This document shows positions 23,848 through 32,705 of a stretch of DNA of 64,000 bases, piece after piece. The notes under the pieces were generated by a model. It worked only from the letters and a program-made list of their open reading frames with translations, had not been told where the DNA came from and ran no database searches. The stretch comes from Aquificota bacterium. Lineage in GTDB: Bacteria > Aquificota > Aquificia > Aquificales > Aquificaceae. The DNA lies in the NCBI GenBank assembly GCA_030549905.1, contig JAUQQK010000001.1, positions 124,001-188,000 on the forward strand. The letters run 5' to 3'. The stretch's first letter is position 1, and every line of letters begins with the position of its first letter. A program made the position numbers and the translations under genes.

Positions 23848-24744
23848 CTAAAAGGCAACCTCCAATATCCTCTCCCTTTCCTCCTTCCAGCTTAATCTCC
23901 TCTGCAGGCTGACTTTTAAAGCCTTAAACTCACGCCATGGCAGGTCTATGTAGGTAGGCACACCATAAACCAAAGCATTTTTAGCCTGATAGGAAAGCAC
24001 TTTTACAAACCTTGAGGTTTCTCCATTTTCAAATAGTGCCTCCACAACTATGTATAGCTTTGGGTCCCCCTGGTCTGCGGTAGGCAGGTTATGAGGCACG
24101 CCCACATTGGTTATCTTTAGCCTTATGGTCTCAGCCTGCTCCAGCTCTACCTTTATGTCTTCAGGTTTTGCTATGCCCGCAGGAAAGCTGTGGTCATGCC
24201 TCGTCTTTTTGCTGTGGAAGTATTCAAAGGGGAACTTCTGGACAAGCCTTTTATTACCCAAAGAGGGCATGTGGCAGTCCTGACAGGACGTTTGAGCTTT
24301 GGTTATGTGCCATTCCTTGTAAGTTTCCTGATGACAGCCAGCACAGAAAGAGGATTTAGAGTAGCTGAGGTCCTGCCTTGAGGGGTGTGGTGGAGACCAG
24401 ACCTTGTGTGGTCCGTGCATGGCTTTTGTCTCTTCCTTAAAATGGCAGGCTACGCAGGACACTCCATCCTCCTTGAACTCAGCCCTTAGAAGGGGCTTTA
24501 TCTGAGGGTCTACCTGATGGGGTGCATGGCAGGACAGACACTTATTTTTCGTGTAGTTTTCGCTCTCAAGCCTGAATTTTTCACTCTTCCAGGCAACCGC
24601 ATGCCTGCTCTTTTCCCATTCTTTGAATACCTCCGCGTGGCAGTCGGAACACCTCTTTGCCTCAGGTCTCTGAAAAAGGTCTTCTTCCACAAACATATCT
24701 CCGCAGGAGCTAAGGAGGGCAAGGGCAAGCAGTAGGGCTACCAT
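23848..24744 (-). CDS. Pentaheme c-type cytochrome lipoprotein
   Basis: 298 residues. A lipoprotein signal (LLLALALLSSC, lipid Cys ~14) is followed by five CxxCH heme sites: CSDCH (32-36), CLSCH (69-73), CVACH (97-101), CAGCH (134-138) and CQDCH (154-158). Extra His residues around them can serve as distal ligands. The C-terminal ~125 residues form a heme-free beta-rich domain (KLKITNVGVPHNLPTADQGDPKLY-type). It resembles cytochrome c554/NrfB-like carriers. It lies upstream of the cox operon on the same strand, so it may feed the oxidase or serve another periplasmic oxidoreductase. Confidence 0.88.
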   Translation of the reverse strand: MVALLLALALLSSCGDMFVEEDLFQRPEAKRCSDCHAEVFKEWEKSRHAVAWKSEKFRLESENYTKNKCLSCHAPHQVDPQIKPLLRAEFKEDGVSCVACHFKEETKAMHGPHKVWSPPHPSRQDLSYSKSSFCAGCHQETYKEWHITKAQTSCQDCHMPSLGNKRLVQKFPFEYFHSKKTRHDHSFPAGIAKPEDIKVELEQAETIRLKITNVGVPHNLPTADQGDPKLYIVVEALFENGETSRFVKVLSYQAKNALVYGVPTYIDLPWREFKALKVSLQRRLSWKEERERILEVAF

Positions 24745-24761
24745 TTTCCTCTCTCCTGTTA

Positions 24762-24767
24762 TATAAT
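24762..24767 (+). promoter_or_regulatory. Candidate -10 of tRNA-Phe
   Basis: TATAAT lies 14 nt before the first tRNA base. On the opposite strand the same AT-rich stretch (TATATAAC) could serve the pentaheme cytochrome gene, which is divergent. No obvious -35 is seen. Confidence 0.4.
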
Positions 24768-24781
24768 TTTAAATGTTCAAA

Positions 24782-24854
24782 GGCCCGGTAGCTCAGCTGG
24801 TAGAGCACCCGGCTGAAAACCGGGGTGTCGGCGGTTCAAATCCGCCCTGGGCCA
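24782..24854 (+). tRNA. tRNA-Phe (anticodon GAA)
   Basis: A full cloverleaf can be folded: acceptor GGCCCGG/CTGGGCC (one G-T), D arm GCTC…GAGC, anticodon stem CCCGG/CCGGG with loop CTGAAAA giving anticodon GAA, T arm GGCGG-TTCAAAT-CCGCC, discriminator A. The 3' CCA is not encoded; a T-run follows directly and may terminate transcription. Sixty-two bp of it are also the 3' coding end of the minus-strand MnmC2 gene. Confidence 0.97.
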
Positions 24855-25758
24855 TTTTTAAAAGCTCCACCCTCACCCTGTAGTCTATTAATATCTCTAT
24901 TTCCTCCCTGTCTAAATATGGGTCAAGGAAGGGTATGGCATAAGGCGAGTGGTTTATCTTATTCATTTCCTGCTTGCTAAGCTCATCTCTACCCACAAGG
25001 CATGCCCTCGTGCCTGACCTTTTCCTTCCCACACTGCCCGTGCCTGAAAGTCTAAAGCCAAGTTCCTTAAGAGCCTTCCTGACAGCCAAAGAAGATGTGT
25101 AGGAGACCCATACACCTTCCTCTTCCATGAGCCCTTTAACCCTTTCAAGAAAATGCAAAGACCAGAGCTCAGGGTTCCTGTAGGGTGAAAAGCCGTCATG
25201 AAAGACCGCATGGGCTTTAAACTCCTCTACTTCTCTTATCCTTTCCCTTGCATCGCCTAAAAGAAGCCTGAAGCTAATGCCTTCCCTTTCAAAGCCTGGA
25301 AGTCCATCCCACAGAAGCCTTAGGTATGTTTGATAAGGTTCTGGTAGTGGTGGCACCGCCCGTAAAAGCTCCTTCTCAAAGGATAGGATTTCTATTTCCA
25401 GCCTTGGGTTTATGGCTCTTAGCTCCCTTATGGCTACCGCCAGGTTGTAGCCAAGCCCAAAGCCCACATCAAGAATACGAACCCTTTTTAAATGCTCTGC
25501 CCTCTCTAAAAGACCAGAAGGCTTTAAAAACTTCTCAAGGCATTCTCTTACTGCACCTGCGGAAAGGCTGTGGTATGGCTCGCGGTAATGGGGATGTATT
25601 ATGGTGTAGTCTCCCTCTTGCGTCTTTGCCACTCCAGAGCCTTCCACAGAAGGGCATAGCCATACGGAAAGTTCTTTAAGTATGTTTTCAAAATGCACAC
25701 TGCTTAGCTCTATACCATGCTTCTGTAGATACAAGGTAAGCCTTTTGCTAAGCTCCAC
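24793..25758 (-). CDS. MnmC2-type tRNA methyltransferase (DUF752), stand-alone
   Basis: 321 codons from a GTG start. Rossmann methyltransferase features are RILDVGFGLGYNLA (AdoMet loop) and the family motif FHDGFSPYRNPELW; the protein matches the oxidase-free DUF752/MnmC2 described in Aquifex aeolicus, which methylates nm5U34 in tRNA to mnm5U34. The genuine domain appears to end near …RVELLK; the last ~20 residues (…GFEPPTPRF…) are simply the antisense reading of tRNA-Phe, and the stop lies inside the D-arm of the tRNA. TATAAA lies 9 nt upstream of the GTG. Confidence 0.85.
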   Translation of the reverse strand: MELSKRLTLYLQKHGIELSSVHFENILKELSVWLCPSVEGSGVAKTQEGDYTIIHPHYREPYHSLSAGAVRECLEKFLKPSGLLERAEHLKRVRILDVGFGLGYNLAVAIRELRAINPRLEIEILSFEKELLRAVPPLPEPYQTYLRLLWDGLPGFEREGISFRLLLGDARERIREVEEFKAHAVFHDGFSPYRNPELWSLHFLERVKGLMEEEGVWVSYTSSLAVRKALKELGFRLSGTGSVGRKRSGTRACLVGRDELSKQEMNKINHSPYAIPFLDPYLDREEIEILIDYRVRVELLKMAQGGFEPPTPRFSAGCSTS

Positions 25759-25780
25759 AGGTTAAAATTTATAACGGATG

Positions 25781-26133
25781 AAGCCCTTTGAAGGGACGCC
25801 CCGTGGGATACTGTTGCCTCCTACTTTGCAAGGCAGATAAGCCTGCTGTATGCCTTCTTTACCGCCACCTCCATCATGACAGTGATAGGTCTTCAGGAAG
25901 AAATTAGAATTAAGGGAAAGGCTCTTGCTTGCGGAGTCCTTTAACTATCCGGGCATGTATGGACTTGTGATGTTCCTACTCTTTCTCACTCCGTATCCGC
26001 CTTTAAAAATGCGGGCTTTCCCACCTTTTCTGAAAACCTAAGGTTTGCAGTAATTCCCTCAGGCGATAAAGAAATGCTATGAGAGGACATTTTATTAATT
26101 TTGGGAAGCAGGGAAAAGATAAGCCTTCTGTGA
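25781..26133 (+). pseudogene. Degraded TrkH/KtrB–KtrA potassium-uptake locus
   Basis: This 389-bp gap between genes has no intact ORF but recognisable pieces. About 25812-25890 reads ARQISLLYAFFTATSIMTVIGL, like the KtrB/TrkH first-pore segment (ISLLDALFTATSAxxVTGL). Near 25990-26040 reads SHSVSAFKNAGFPTFSENL, like the KtrB FHSVSAFCNAGF block. In the same frame after it come RFAVIPSGDKEML, a TGA at 26080-26082, and EDILLILGSREKISLL, like the end of a TrkA_C domain (GDILLVLGxxExLxxL). A shift of frame between the pieces and large missing parts indicate a decayed, internally deleted ktrB-ktrA pair. Confidence 0.62.
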
Positions 26134-26139
26134 TAAGAT
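26131..26139 (+). promoter_or_regulatory. Extended -10 promoter of the HlyD-type gene
   Basis: TGATAAGAT lies 7 nt before the ATG at 26147, with no Shine-Dalgarno sequence. The same nonamer precedes fabG at 5513. It starts within the last codons of the potassium-transporter remnant, so the pseudogene now serves as promoter DNA. Confidence 0.55.
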
Positions 26140-26146
26140 AACAGAG

Positions 26147-27259
26147 ATGCGCAGGCTCTTAAAGCTTTTCCTGCCCCTTAGCCTTGTGGCTTTGGGTTTT
26201 GCTCTATTCCTTTTAGCTAACAAAAGAAAGGAAAATTATGCAATGGTGGAGGAAAGGGAAGTCAAAACCCTCATATACTGCTCTGGCTATGCAAAGAGGG
26301 AGGACTATATCATAGTAAAGTCTGAAGTGTCTGGTTATGTGGAAGAAGTCCTTGTGGAGGAGGGACAAAGGGTAAAGAAGGGGCAGGTTCTTGCAAGGCT
26401 CAGCACGGGAAGCCTTGATGCAAGCATAAGGGAGGTCTCCGAGAGGTTAAGCCTGGCAGAGGAAAGGTTAAAGGAGGGCTCTGATTACTTTAGAACCTTT
26501 GAAAGCGCCGTAGAATCCGCCAGGTTAAGCATGGAAAGGGCAAGGGAAGCCTATGAGAGGAGGGAAAGGCTCTTCAGGCAGGGGCTTATACCGAAGGAAG
26601 CCTATGAGAACAGCAAGCTTCAGTATGAGACTGCCCTCAAAGAGTATGAAAGGGCAGTCAGCAGCTACAAAGATGCCAAGAAGGCTTTAGAATACGAAGT
26701 GAAGGTACTTTCCGCAGAAAGGGAAAGGCTCATGAAAGAAAAGGAAAAATACACAATAAAAAGCCCTGTGGAGGGCTATGTGCTTAAAAAGTTTGTAAGC
26801 GTCGGAGATTACATAAACCATATGAGTCAGGAAAACAGGCTCTTTTCCGTAGGCTCGGGCGGATGGGAAGTTTGGCTTGATGTGGATGAGGAGTATGCGG
26901 GGCTTGTAAAGGAAGGTCAGAGGGTCTTCCTCAGGCTTGATGCGTACCCCGGTCAGGTCTTTGAAGGAAGGGTCTTTCAGGTAATAAGGGAGGTAGACAG
27001 GAGCAGGAAGCTCTTCACCGTAAAGGCTAAGGCGGAGCTTCCTGAGGATATGCCCTCAGGCACCACGGTGGACGGGCAGATAGAAGTAGAACCAAGGAGG
27101 GTTTTACTGCTTCCGGTTCAGGCTTACAGGGACGGCTATGTGCTTGTATATGATGGTGTAAGATACATAAAGGTTCAGGTTAGGGTGGGCAGAAGGCTGG
27201 GAGACTACTATGAGGTGCTTGAGGGACTTAAAAAGGGAGACAGGGTGGTTCTGCCTTGA
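26147..27259 (+). CDS. Periplasmic adaptor (HlyD/MacA-like membrane fusion protein)
   Basis: 370 residues. One N-terminal membrane anchor (RLLKLFLPLSLVALGFALFLLA), a split biotinyl-lipoyl domain (VKSEVSGYVEEVLVEEGQRVKKGQVLARL and IKSPVEGYVLKKFVSVGDYI), a long coiled coil (~95-200) and beta-barrel/MP domains (…MPSGTTVDGQIEVEPRRVLLLPVQAY…). It should bridge the inner-membrane permease encoded next to an outer-membrane channel. First gene of a three-gene exporter operon; substrate unknown. Confidence 0.9.
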   Translation: MRRLLKLFLPLSLVALGFALFLLANKRKENYAMVEEREVKTLIYCSGYAKREDYIIVKSEVSGYVEEVLVEEGQRVKKGQVLARLSTGSLDASIREVSERLSLAEERLKEGSDYFRTFESAVESARLSMERAREAYERRERLFRQGLIPKEAYENSKLQYETALKEYERAVSSYKDAKKALEYEVKVLSAERERLMKEKEKYTIKSPVEGYVLKKFVSVGDYINHMSQENRLFSVGSGGWEVWLDVDEEYAGLVKEGQRVFLRLDAYPGQVFEGRVFQVIREVDRSRKLFTVKAKAELPEDMPSGTTVDGQIEVEPRRVLLLPVQAYRDGYVLVYDGVRYIKVQVRVGRRLGDYYEVLEGLKKGDRVVLP

Positions 27260-28473
27260 CGCACGTGCTCTTTGTGGCGGTCAAGCTTCTTTTAGAAAGA
27301 AAAAGGCAGACGCTCGTTTCTGTCCTTGGCGTTTCCATAGGAGTAAGTGCCTTCATAGTGATGAGCTCCTTAATGGTGGGCTTTCAGAGCTACTTTATAC
27401 AGCAGGTGATAGACCTTGAGCCTCACGTAAGGATAAAGCCAAGGGAGGAGCAGGTAAAACCATTGGAAGAAAAGGCTCTGCTAATGGGCGAAAAGCCAAA
27501 GGAAAAGGACAGGATACTCGGCTGGCAGGAAATGATGGCTAAGTTAGAGGGTGAGGTTCTTGGTATTGCACCAAGGCTTGTAAGCAGGGGCATACTCAAA
27601 TACGGCGTAAAGGAAAAGCCCGCCACCCTTCTGGGCATTGACCCGCAGAGAGAGCCAAAGGCATCGGTGGTGGAAAAGTTCCTCAGGTATAAAAACCTTC
27701 ATAAGCTTGAAAGCAACAGGACGGGCATTATCTTGGGTATTTTGGTGGCAAGAAGCCTCGGTATAAGGGAAAGAGGGCAGAAGCTTCTGCTTGTGGCTCC
27801 CAACGGTAAGTCCTTGATGGTAGTCGTGGAGGATTTTTTTGAATCGGGCATCACAAACATAGACGACACGAGGGCGTACATACACATAAAAACCCTTCAG
27901 GCTCTCTTAGACAGGCAAGGTGAGGTCAACGAGATAGTAATAAGGATTAAGGATGTAAACCAGGCGGAAAGGCTTGCAAAAAAGTGGCAGGGGGAAACAG
28001 GCTACGAGGTGGAAAGCTGGCAGAAGGCTTACAGAAACTTCCTGAGCATCTTCAAGATTCAGAACATAATAACCTACATGATTGTCTTTTCCATACTTAC
28101 CGTGTCCGCCTTTGGCATATTTAACATAATCATGTTTACCGTCCTTGAAAAGAAAAAAGACATCGCCATATTGATGGCTATGGGCTTTGAAAGGAGGGAT
28201 ATACTCTACATATTTCTCATACAGGGCTTGACGGTGGGGCTTCTTGGTGCCGTGCTTGGCTCCCTTATAGGCTTTGGGCTTCAGGAATACTTAGTTTCTG
28301 TCAGGCTTGATGTGGAAGGGCTTATAAGGACAAGGGGCTTTGTGTTAGACAGAAGCCCCCTTTATTACCTTTATGCCTTCCTGTTCTCCCTTTTCTTTTC
28401 ACTGCTTGCAAGCCTGTATCCTGCCCACAGGGCAAGCAGGCTAAACCCGGTGGACATATTCCGAAGCCAATGA
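27256..28473 (+). CDS. ABC transporter permease, MacB/LolCE-type
   Basis: 405 residues starting at TTG (TTGA overlap with the adaptor stop). Topology is one N-terminal helix (VSVLGVSIGVSAFIVMSSL), a ~220-residue periplasmic MacB-PCD domain, then three C-terminal helices of the FtsX fold (YMIVFSILTVSAFGIFNIIMF, GLTVGLLGAVLGSLIGFGL, and the last ending ASLYPAHRASRLNPVDIFRSQ). Such permeases work as homodimers that extrude substrates from periplasm or membrane rather than import. With the adaptor and ATPase it forms a MacAB-like system lacking its own outer-membrane channel. Confidence 0.9.
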   Translation: MTHVLFVAVKLLLERKRQTLVSVLGVSIGVSAFIVMSSLMVGFQSYFIQQVIDLEPHVRIKPREEQVKPLEEKALLMGEKPKEKDRILGWQEMMAKLEGEVLGIAPRLVSRGILKYGVKEKPATLLGIDPQREPKASVVEKFLRYKNLHKLESNRTGIILGILVARSLGIRERGQKLLLVAPNGKSLMVVVEDFFESGITNIDDTRAYIHIKTLQALLDRQGEVNEIVIRIKDVNQAERLAKKWQGETGYEVESWQKAYRNFLSIFKIQNIITYMIVFSILTVSAFGIFNIIMFTVLEKKKDIAILMAMGFERRDILYIFLIQGLTVGLLGAVLGSLIGFGLQEYLVSVRLDVEGLIRTRGFVLDRSPLYYLYAFLFSLFFSLLASLYPAHRASRLNPVDIFRSQ

Positions 28474-29138
28474 GCCTTTTAGAGCTAAGAAGGATAAGGA
28501 AAGTAATAGGTCAGGAGGAAATACTCAAGGGCATAGACCTCAAGGTGGAAAGGGGGGAGTTTATAGCCATAGTAGGGGTAAGCGGTTCTGGAAAAAGCTC
28601 TTTGCTTTACATAGCGGGGCTCTTGGACAGACCAACGGAAGGGGAAGTTTTCTTTGAAGAAAGGGCAATAGACTTTAAGCAGGAAAGGCTTCTTTCGGAG
28701 ATAAGAAACAGAAAAATGGGCTTTGTCTTCCAGTTCCATTATCTTCTGCCAGAATTTACCCTTCTTGAGAATGTAATACTGCCTGCCATAAAGGCGGGCA
28801 TGAAGAAAAGAGATGCGGAAGAAAGAGCTTATGAGCTTCTGAGAAGGCTTGGGCTTTCTGGTAAGGAAAGGAGAAGGCTTTATCAGGTCTCGGGCGGTGA
28901 GATGCAGAGGACTGCCATAGCGAGGGCTCTGATAAACAACCCCACACTGCTACTTGCGGATGAACCTACGGGCAACCTTGACAGCAAGAACACGGAGCGT
29001 GTAATGGAGATATTCAGTGAGATAAACTCGGAGGGAAGGAGCATACTGATGGTGACCCACGAGCTTGAGCTGACAAAATACGCTCACAGGGTTGTGGAGA
29101 TGAGGGACGGGCTTATAGTGGGCGAAAGAAGGGCTTGA
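28470..29138 (+). CDS. ABC transporter ATP-binding protein, MacB/LolD-type
   Basis: 222 residues. It has Walker A GVSGSGKSS, Q-loop (FVFQFHYLLPEFT, typical of LolD/FtsE), signature VSGGEMQR, Walker B LLLADEPTG and the switch His in MVTHE. It overlaps the permease by 4 bp (ATGA). Powers the transporter encoded by the two preceding genes. Confidence 0.93.
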   Translation: MSLLELRRIRKVIGQEEILKGIDLKVERGEFIAIVGVSGSGKSSLLYIAGLLDRPTEGEVFFEERAIDFKQERLLSEIRNRKMGFVFQFHYLLPEFTLLENVILPAIKAGMKKRDAEERAYELLRRLGLSGKERRRLYQVSGGEMQRTAIARALINNPTLLLADEPTGNLDSKNTERVMEIFSEINSEGRSILMVTHELELTKYAHRVVEMRDGLIVGERRA

Positions 29139-29172
29139 ACTTAAGTAATGTATTTTCCAATATATTCATCTC

Positions 29173-29202
29173 TTGACAAATGATTTAAGTTTTGCTTATA
29201 CT
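29173..29202 (+). promoter_or_regulatory. Promoter of the molybdoenzyme operon
   Basis: A consensus TTGACA (29173-29178) and TATACT (29197-29202) are 18 bp apart. The A-subunit ATG follows at 29233 with SD AAAGGAGGTGAAG. The best -35 in the window suggests strong, leadered expression. Confidence 0.65.
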
Positions 29203-29232
29203 TACGATTAAGGTCATAAAGGAGGTGAAGCC

Positions 29233-32200
29233 ATGGGAGACATCAGCCGTAGAGACCTTTTAAAAGCAGGAATGCTAAGCCTTACAGCTTTATCAAGCCC
29301 AGCTTTTGCCCTCAGGGTTTTTGAACCTGTAGTGAAGGTAGAGAACCCCCTTGCTTACTATCCAAACAGGGACTGGGAGAGGCTATACAGGGACATATAT
29401 AAGGCTGAATCTACTTTCACCTTCCTGTGTGCTCCCAACGACACTCATAACTGCCTGCTTACCGCCTATGTTAAGAACGGCGTAATAACAAGGATAGAAC
29501 CAACTTACAAGTTTGGGGAGGCTACAGACATATACGGGCTTAAGGCTTCTCACAGATGGGACCCAAGATGCTGTAATAAGGGTCTTGCCCTCATGAGAAG
29601 GTTTTACGGAGACAGAAGAGTAAGGGGTCCAATGGTAAGGAAGGGTTTTTATGAGTGGTATAAGGCAGGCTTTCCAAGAGATCCAAAAACGGGCAAGCCT
29701 CCAGAGAAATACTTCCAGAGGGGTAAAGACAAGTTTATAAAGGTTACATGGGACGAGGTAGCTGACATAATAGCAAAGGCTTTAATAAACATAGCCACCA
29801 CATACAGCGGAGAGGAAGGAAGAAAAAGGCTTGAAGCTCAAGGGCATTATCCTAAGCCCATGCTTGATGCAATGGAAGGTGCAGGCACTAGGGTTTTAAA
29901 GTTCAGGGGTTCCATGCCCTTTCTTGCAGTTATAAGATACACATCTCCCTACAGGTTTGCCAACATGATGGCTTTGCTTGACAGCCATATAAGGGGTGTA
30001 GGTCCTGACAAGGCTTTAGGTGGAAGAGGCTGGGACAATTATGCCTTCCACACGGACCTGGCTCCCGGGCATCCAATGGTGTCCGGTCAGCAGAATGTGG
30101 AGTTTGACCTCTGTATGTTTGAACATTCAAAACTTTTAATCCTCTGGGGTATGAACCCCTTCACCACCAAGATGCCAGACTGCCACTGGCTAACAGAGGC
30201 AAGGATTAAAGGCTCAAAGGTAATCGTTATTTCTAATGACTATTCACCTACAGCAAGGTCTGCCGATGAGCTTATAGTGGTAAGAACAGGCACAGACACA
30301 GCCCTTGCCCTCTCCATAGCCTACGTGATAATGAAGGAAAAGCTCTATCAGGAAAGGTATGTAAAGAGCTTTACGGATATGCCTTTGCTTGTAAGGATGG
30401 ACAACGGTAAGGTTTTAAGGGCAAGGGATATAATACCAAACTACCAGCCAAAACCTCTTAAAAAGGCTGTAGTCTTTAAACCGGGTGAAACATTGCCTCC
30501 CTTCTTCAAACAGGACAAGCAATACATACCCGAGAAGATAAGAGTGGAGGATATGGACGACTTTGTGGTCTGGGACAAAAATGCCAACCAGCCCAAGGTT
30601 ATAACAAGGGACGATGTGGGAGAGGACTTCTGGAAGCTGGGCATTGACCCGGCTTTGGAGGGTAGCTACAGGGTAAAGACCGTTGACGGAAAGGAAGTGG
30701 AGGTAAAGCCCCTCTTTCAGGTTTACCTTGAGTTCTTTGAGAAAAACTACACGCCAAAGCAGGCGGAAATAATAACAGGCGTGCCTGCAAGAAAGATAGA
30801 GGAGCTTGCAAGGGAGATAGCAAGGCATCCAAGAAACATGAAACTGGCTCAGGGCATGGGAGTAAACCAATACCAGCATGCGGACCTAAAGGATAGAGCC
30901 ATGTATATGATATGTGCTTTAACAGACAACATCGGACACGCTACTGGAAATATAGGCTCTTATGCAGGCAACTTCAGGCTTGCTCTCTTTAACGGAGCAC
31001 CCCAGTACCTTGCGGAGGACCCCTTCAACATAGAGCTTGACCCCAGCAAACCCGCCAAGGTGAGGTTTTACTGGAGACCTGAGTCAGCCCATTACTATTC
31101 CCACGATGACCATCCCCAGTATATGGGCGAGCATCTCATAACAGGTAAAACCCATATGCCAACCCCCACGAAGTTTGTGTGGTTTGTAGATGCCAACTCA
31201 GCCCTTGGAAATGCCAAGTGGAAATACAACATAATCATGAACACGCTACCGAAGATAGAGTGTATAGTCACCAACGAATGGTGGTGGTCCCTAACCTGCG
31301 AATACTCGGACATAGTGCTTGGTGTAGATGCCTGGAATGAAAACAAGTACTGGGACATAGCTGGCTCTGTTACAAACCCCTTCGTTTATGTATGGCCTAA
31401 AACTGGACACAGAAGGTTTTTTGACACGAAGAACGATGCAGAGGCTTTTGCAATCGTTGCCAACAGGCTCACGGAGCTAACGGGTGATGATAGGTTCAGA
31501 AATTACTGGAAGTTTGTCATTGAAGGCAAGCAGGATGTGGTCTATGTGCAGAGGGTAATAAACGCCTCTTCTAATCTACGTGGCTATAAACTTGAAGAAA
31601 TTGCCAAGAAAGCTCACGAAGGTATCCCCTCCCTCATAATGACAAGAAGCTACCCCAAGTATGTGGGAGAAGACCAGACAAAAGAGAGTATGCCATGGTA
31701 CACAAAGAGCGGAAGGCTTGAGTTTTACAGAGAAGAGCAGGAATTTATAGATGCTGGTGAGAACTTGCCTGTCTATAGGGAACCCATAGATTCCACACAC
31801 CACGAGCCTAATGTAATTGTGGCAAAGCCACACCCCTTACTAAGACCTAAAAAACCAGAGGACTACGGCGTTAGCAGTAAGGAAGCACTGCTAAATACAG
31901 AATGGAGGCAGGCGAGAAATATTCTTATAGAACCGGAAAAACTACCCGGCACGAAGCACCCCCTCATGGCTACTTTTGGAGCCACACACATAGTGCATAC
32001 GCCCAAATACAGGCACGCAGCACACACTACCACAGGTGATACGGATGTGACCACCCTCCTTTTTGGACCCTTTGGCGACATATACAGGCATGATAAGAGA
32101 ATGCCCTTTATATCAGAAGCCTACATAGATATTAACCCGAAGGACCTTCAAAAGATGGGCATACAGGACGGAGATTATGTGTGGGTGGACGCTGACCCGC

Positions 32201-32694
32201 AGGATAGGCCCTTCATGGGATGGCAAAAGAGACCAGAAGACTACGAGGTAGGAAGGCTACTTTTGAGAGCGAGGGCTTCCAACAACACACCTCCGGGGTG
32301 TGCAAAGATATGGTTCAACATGTATGGCTCTTCCCATGGCACTGTAAGGGGCACAAAGGAAAGAAAAGATGGAATGGCAAAGAACCCAGACACCAATTAC
32401 CAGTCTCTGTATAGGAGGGGCAGTCATCAATCTGTCACGAGGGGCTGGTTTAAACCTACCCTCCAAACGGACAGCCTTATAAGGAAGAACCTTATGGGTC
32501 AGATAATAGGAAAAGGCTTTGAGCTTGATGTGCATGGTCTAATAGGTGCGCCAAGAGAGGGCTTTTGTAAGATAACAAAGGCGGAGGACGGTGGCATAGG
32601 TGGTAAGGGTGTGTGGAGACCTGTTAAGCTTGGTCTTAGACCCACCACCGCCAATGAGGCAATGAAAAAGTATCTGAAAGGAAAATTTGTTTAA
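29233..32694 (+). CDS. Type II DMSO-reductase-family molybdopterin subunit A (Nxr/pNar-like)
   Basis: 1153 residues. A Tat signal (SRRDLLK, R6-R7) targets it to the periplasm. The FS0 cluster motif is C66-x3-D70-x3-C74 … C114 where NarG has His-x3-Cys-x3-Cys … Cys; N69 aligns with NarG Asn52. The Mo ligand aligns with D275 (HTDLAPGHPMVSG), placing it in the Asp-ligated type II group (NarG, Nxr, Ser, Pcr, Clr, Ebd). Family blocks WGMNPFTTKMPDCHW and SFTDMPLLVR are clear. Length matches Nitrospira-type NxrA. Substrate (nitrate, nitrite, chlorate, selenate or other) is not decidable from sequence. Confidence 0.88.
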   Translation: MGDISRRDLLKAGMLSLTALSSPAFALRVFEPVVKVENPLAYYPNRDWERLYRDIYKAESTFTFLCAPNDTHNCLLTAYVKNGVITRIEPTYKFGEATDIYGLKASHRWDPRCCNKGLALMRRFYGDRRVRGPMVRKGFYEWYKAGFPRDPKTGKPPEKYFQRGKDKFIKVTWDEVADIIAKALINIATTYSGEEGRKRLEAQGHYPKPMLDAMEGAGTRVLKFRGSMPFLAVIRYTSPYRFANMMALLDSHIRGVGPDKALGGRGWDNYAFHTDLAPGHPMVSGQQNVEFDLCMFEHSKLLILWGMNPFTTKMPDCHWLTEARIKGSKVIVISNDYSPTARSADELIVVRTGTDTALALSIAYVIMKEKLYQERYVKSFTDMPLLVRMDNGKVLRARDIIPNYQPKPLKKAVVFKPGETLPPFFKQDKQYIPEKIRVEDMDDFVVWDKNANQPKVITRDDVGEDFWKLGIDPALEGSYRVKTVDGKEVEVKPLFQVYLEFFEKNYTPKQAEIITGVPARKIEELAREIARHPRNMKLAQGMGVNQYQHADLKDRAMYMICALTDNIGHATGNIGSYAGNFRLALFNGAPQYLAEDPFNIELDPSKPAKVRFYWRPESAHYYSHDDHPQYMGEHLITGKTHMPTPTKFVWFVDANSALGNAKWKYNIIMNTLPKIECIVTNEWWWSLTCEYSDIVLGVDAWNENKYWDIAGSVTNPFVYVWPKTGHRRFFDTKNDAEAFAIVANRLTELTGDDRFRNYWKFVIEGKQDVVYVQRVINASSNLRGYKLEEIAKKAHEGIPSLIMTRSYPKYVGEDQTKESMPWYTKSGRLEFYREEQEFIDAGENLPVYREPIDSTHHEPNVIVAKPHPLLRPKKPEDYGVSSKEALLNTEWRQARNILIEPEKLPGTKHPLMATFGATHIVHTPKYRHAAHTTTGDTDVTTLLFGPFGDIYRHDKRMPFISEAYIDINPKDLQKMGIQDGDYVWVDADPQDRPFMGWQKRPEDYEVGRLLLRARASNNTPPGCAKIWFNMYGSSHGTVRGTKERKDGMAKNPDTNYQSLYRRGSHQSVTRGWFKPTLQTDSLIRKNLMGQIIGKGFELDVHGLIGAPREGFCKITKAEDGGIGGKGVWRPVKLGLRPTTANEAMKKYLKGKFV

Positions 32695-32705
32695 GGAGGT
32701 GAGCC

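Noticed and set aside
24793-24855. Conserved-looking peptide GFEPPTPRF at the MnmC2 end
   Set aside because: It is the antisense translation of tRNA-Phe, a common artefact, and is not evidence of a domain.
29161-29210. FNR-like palindrome near the molybdoenzyme promoter
   Set aside because: TTGACAAATGATTTAA only partly matches TTGAT-N4-ATCAA and overlaps the -35; too weak to claim.
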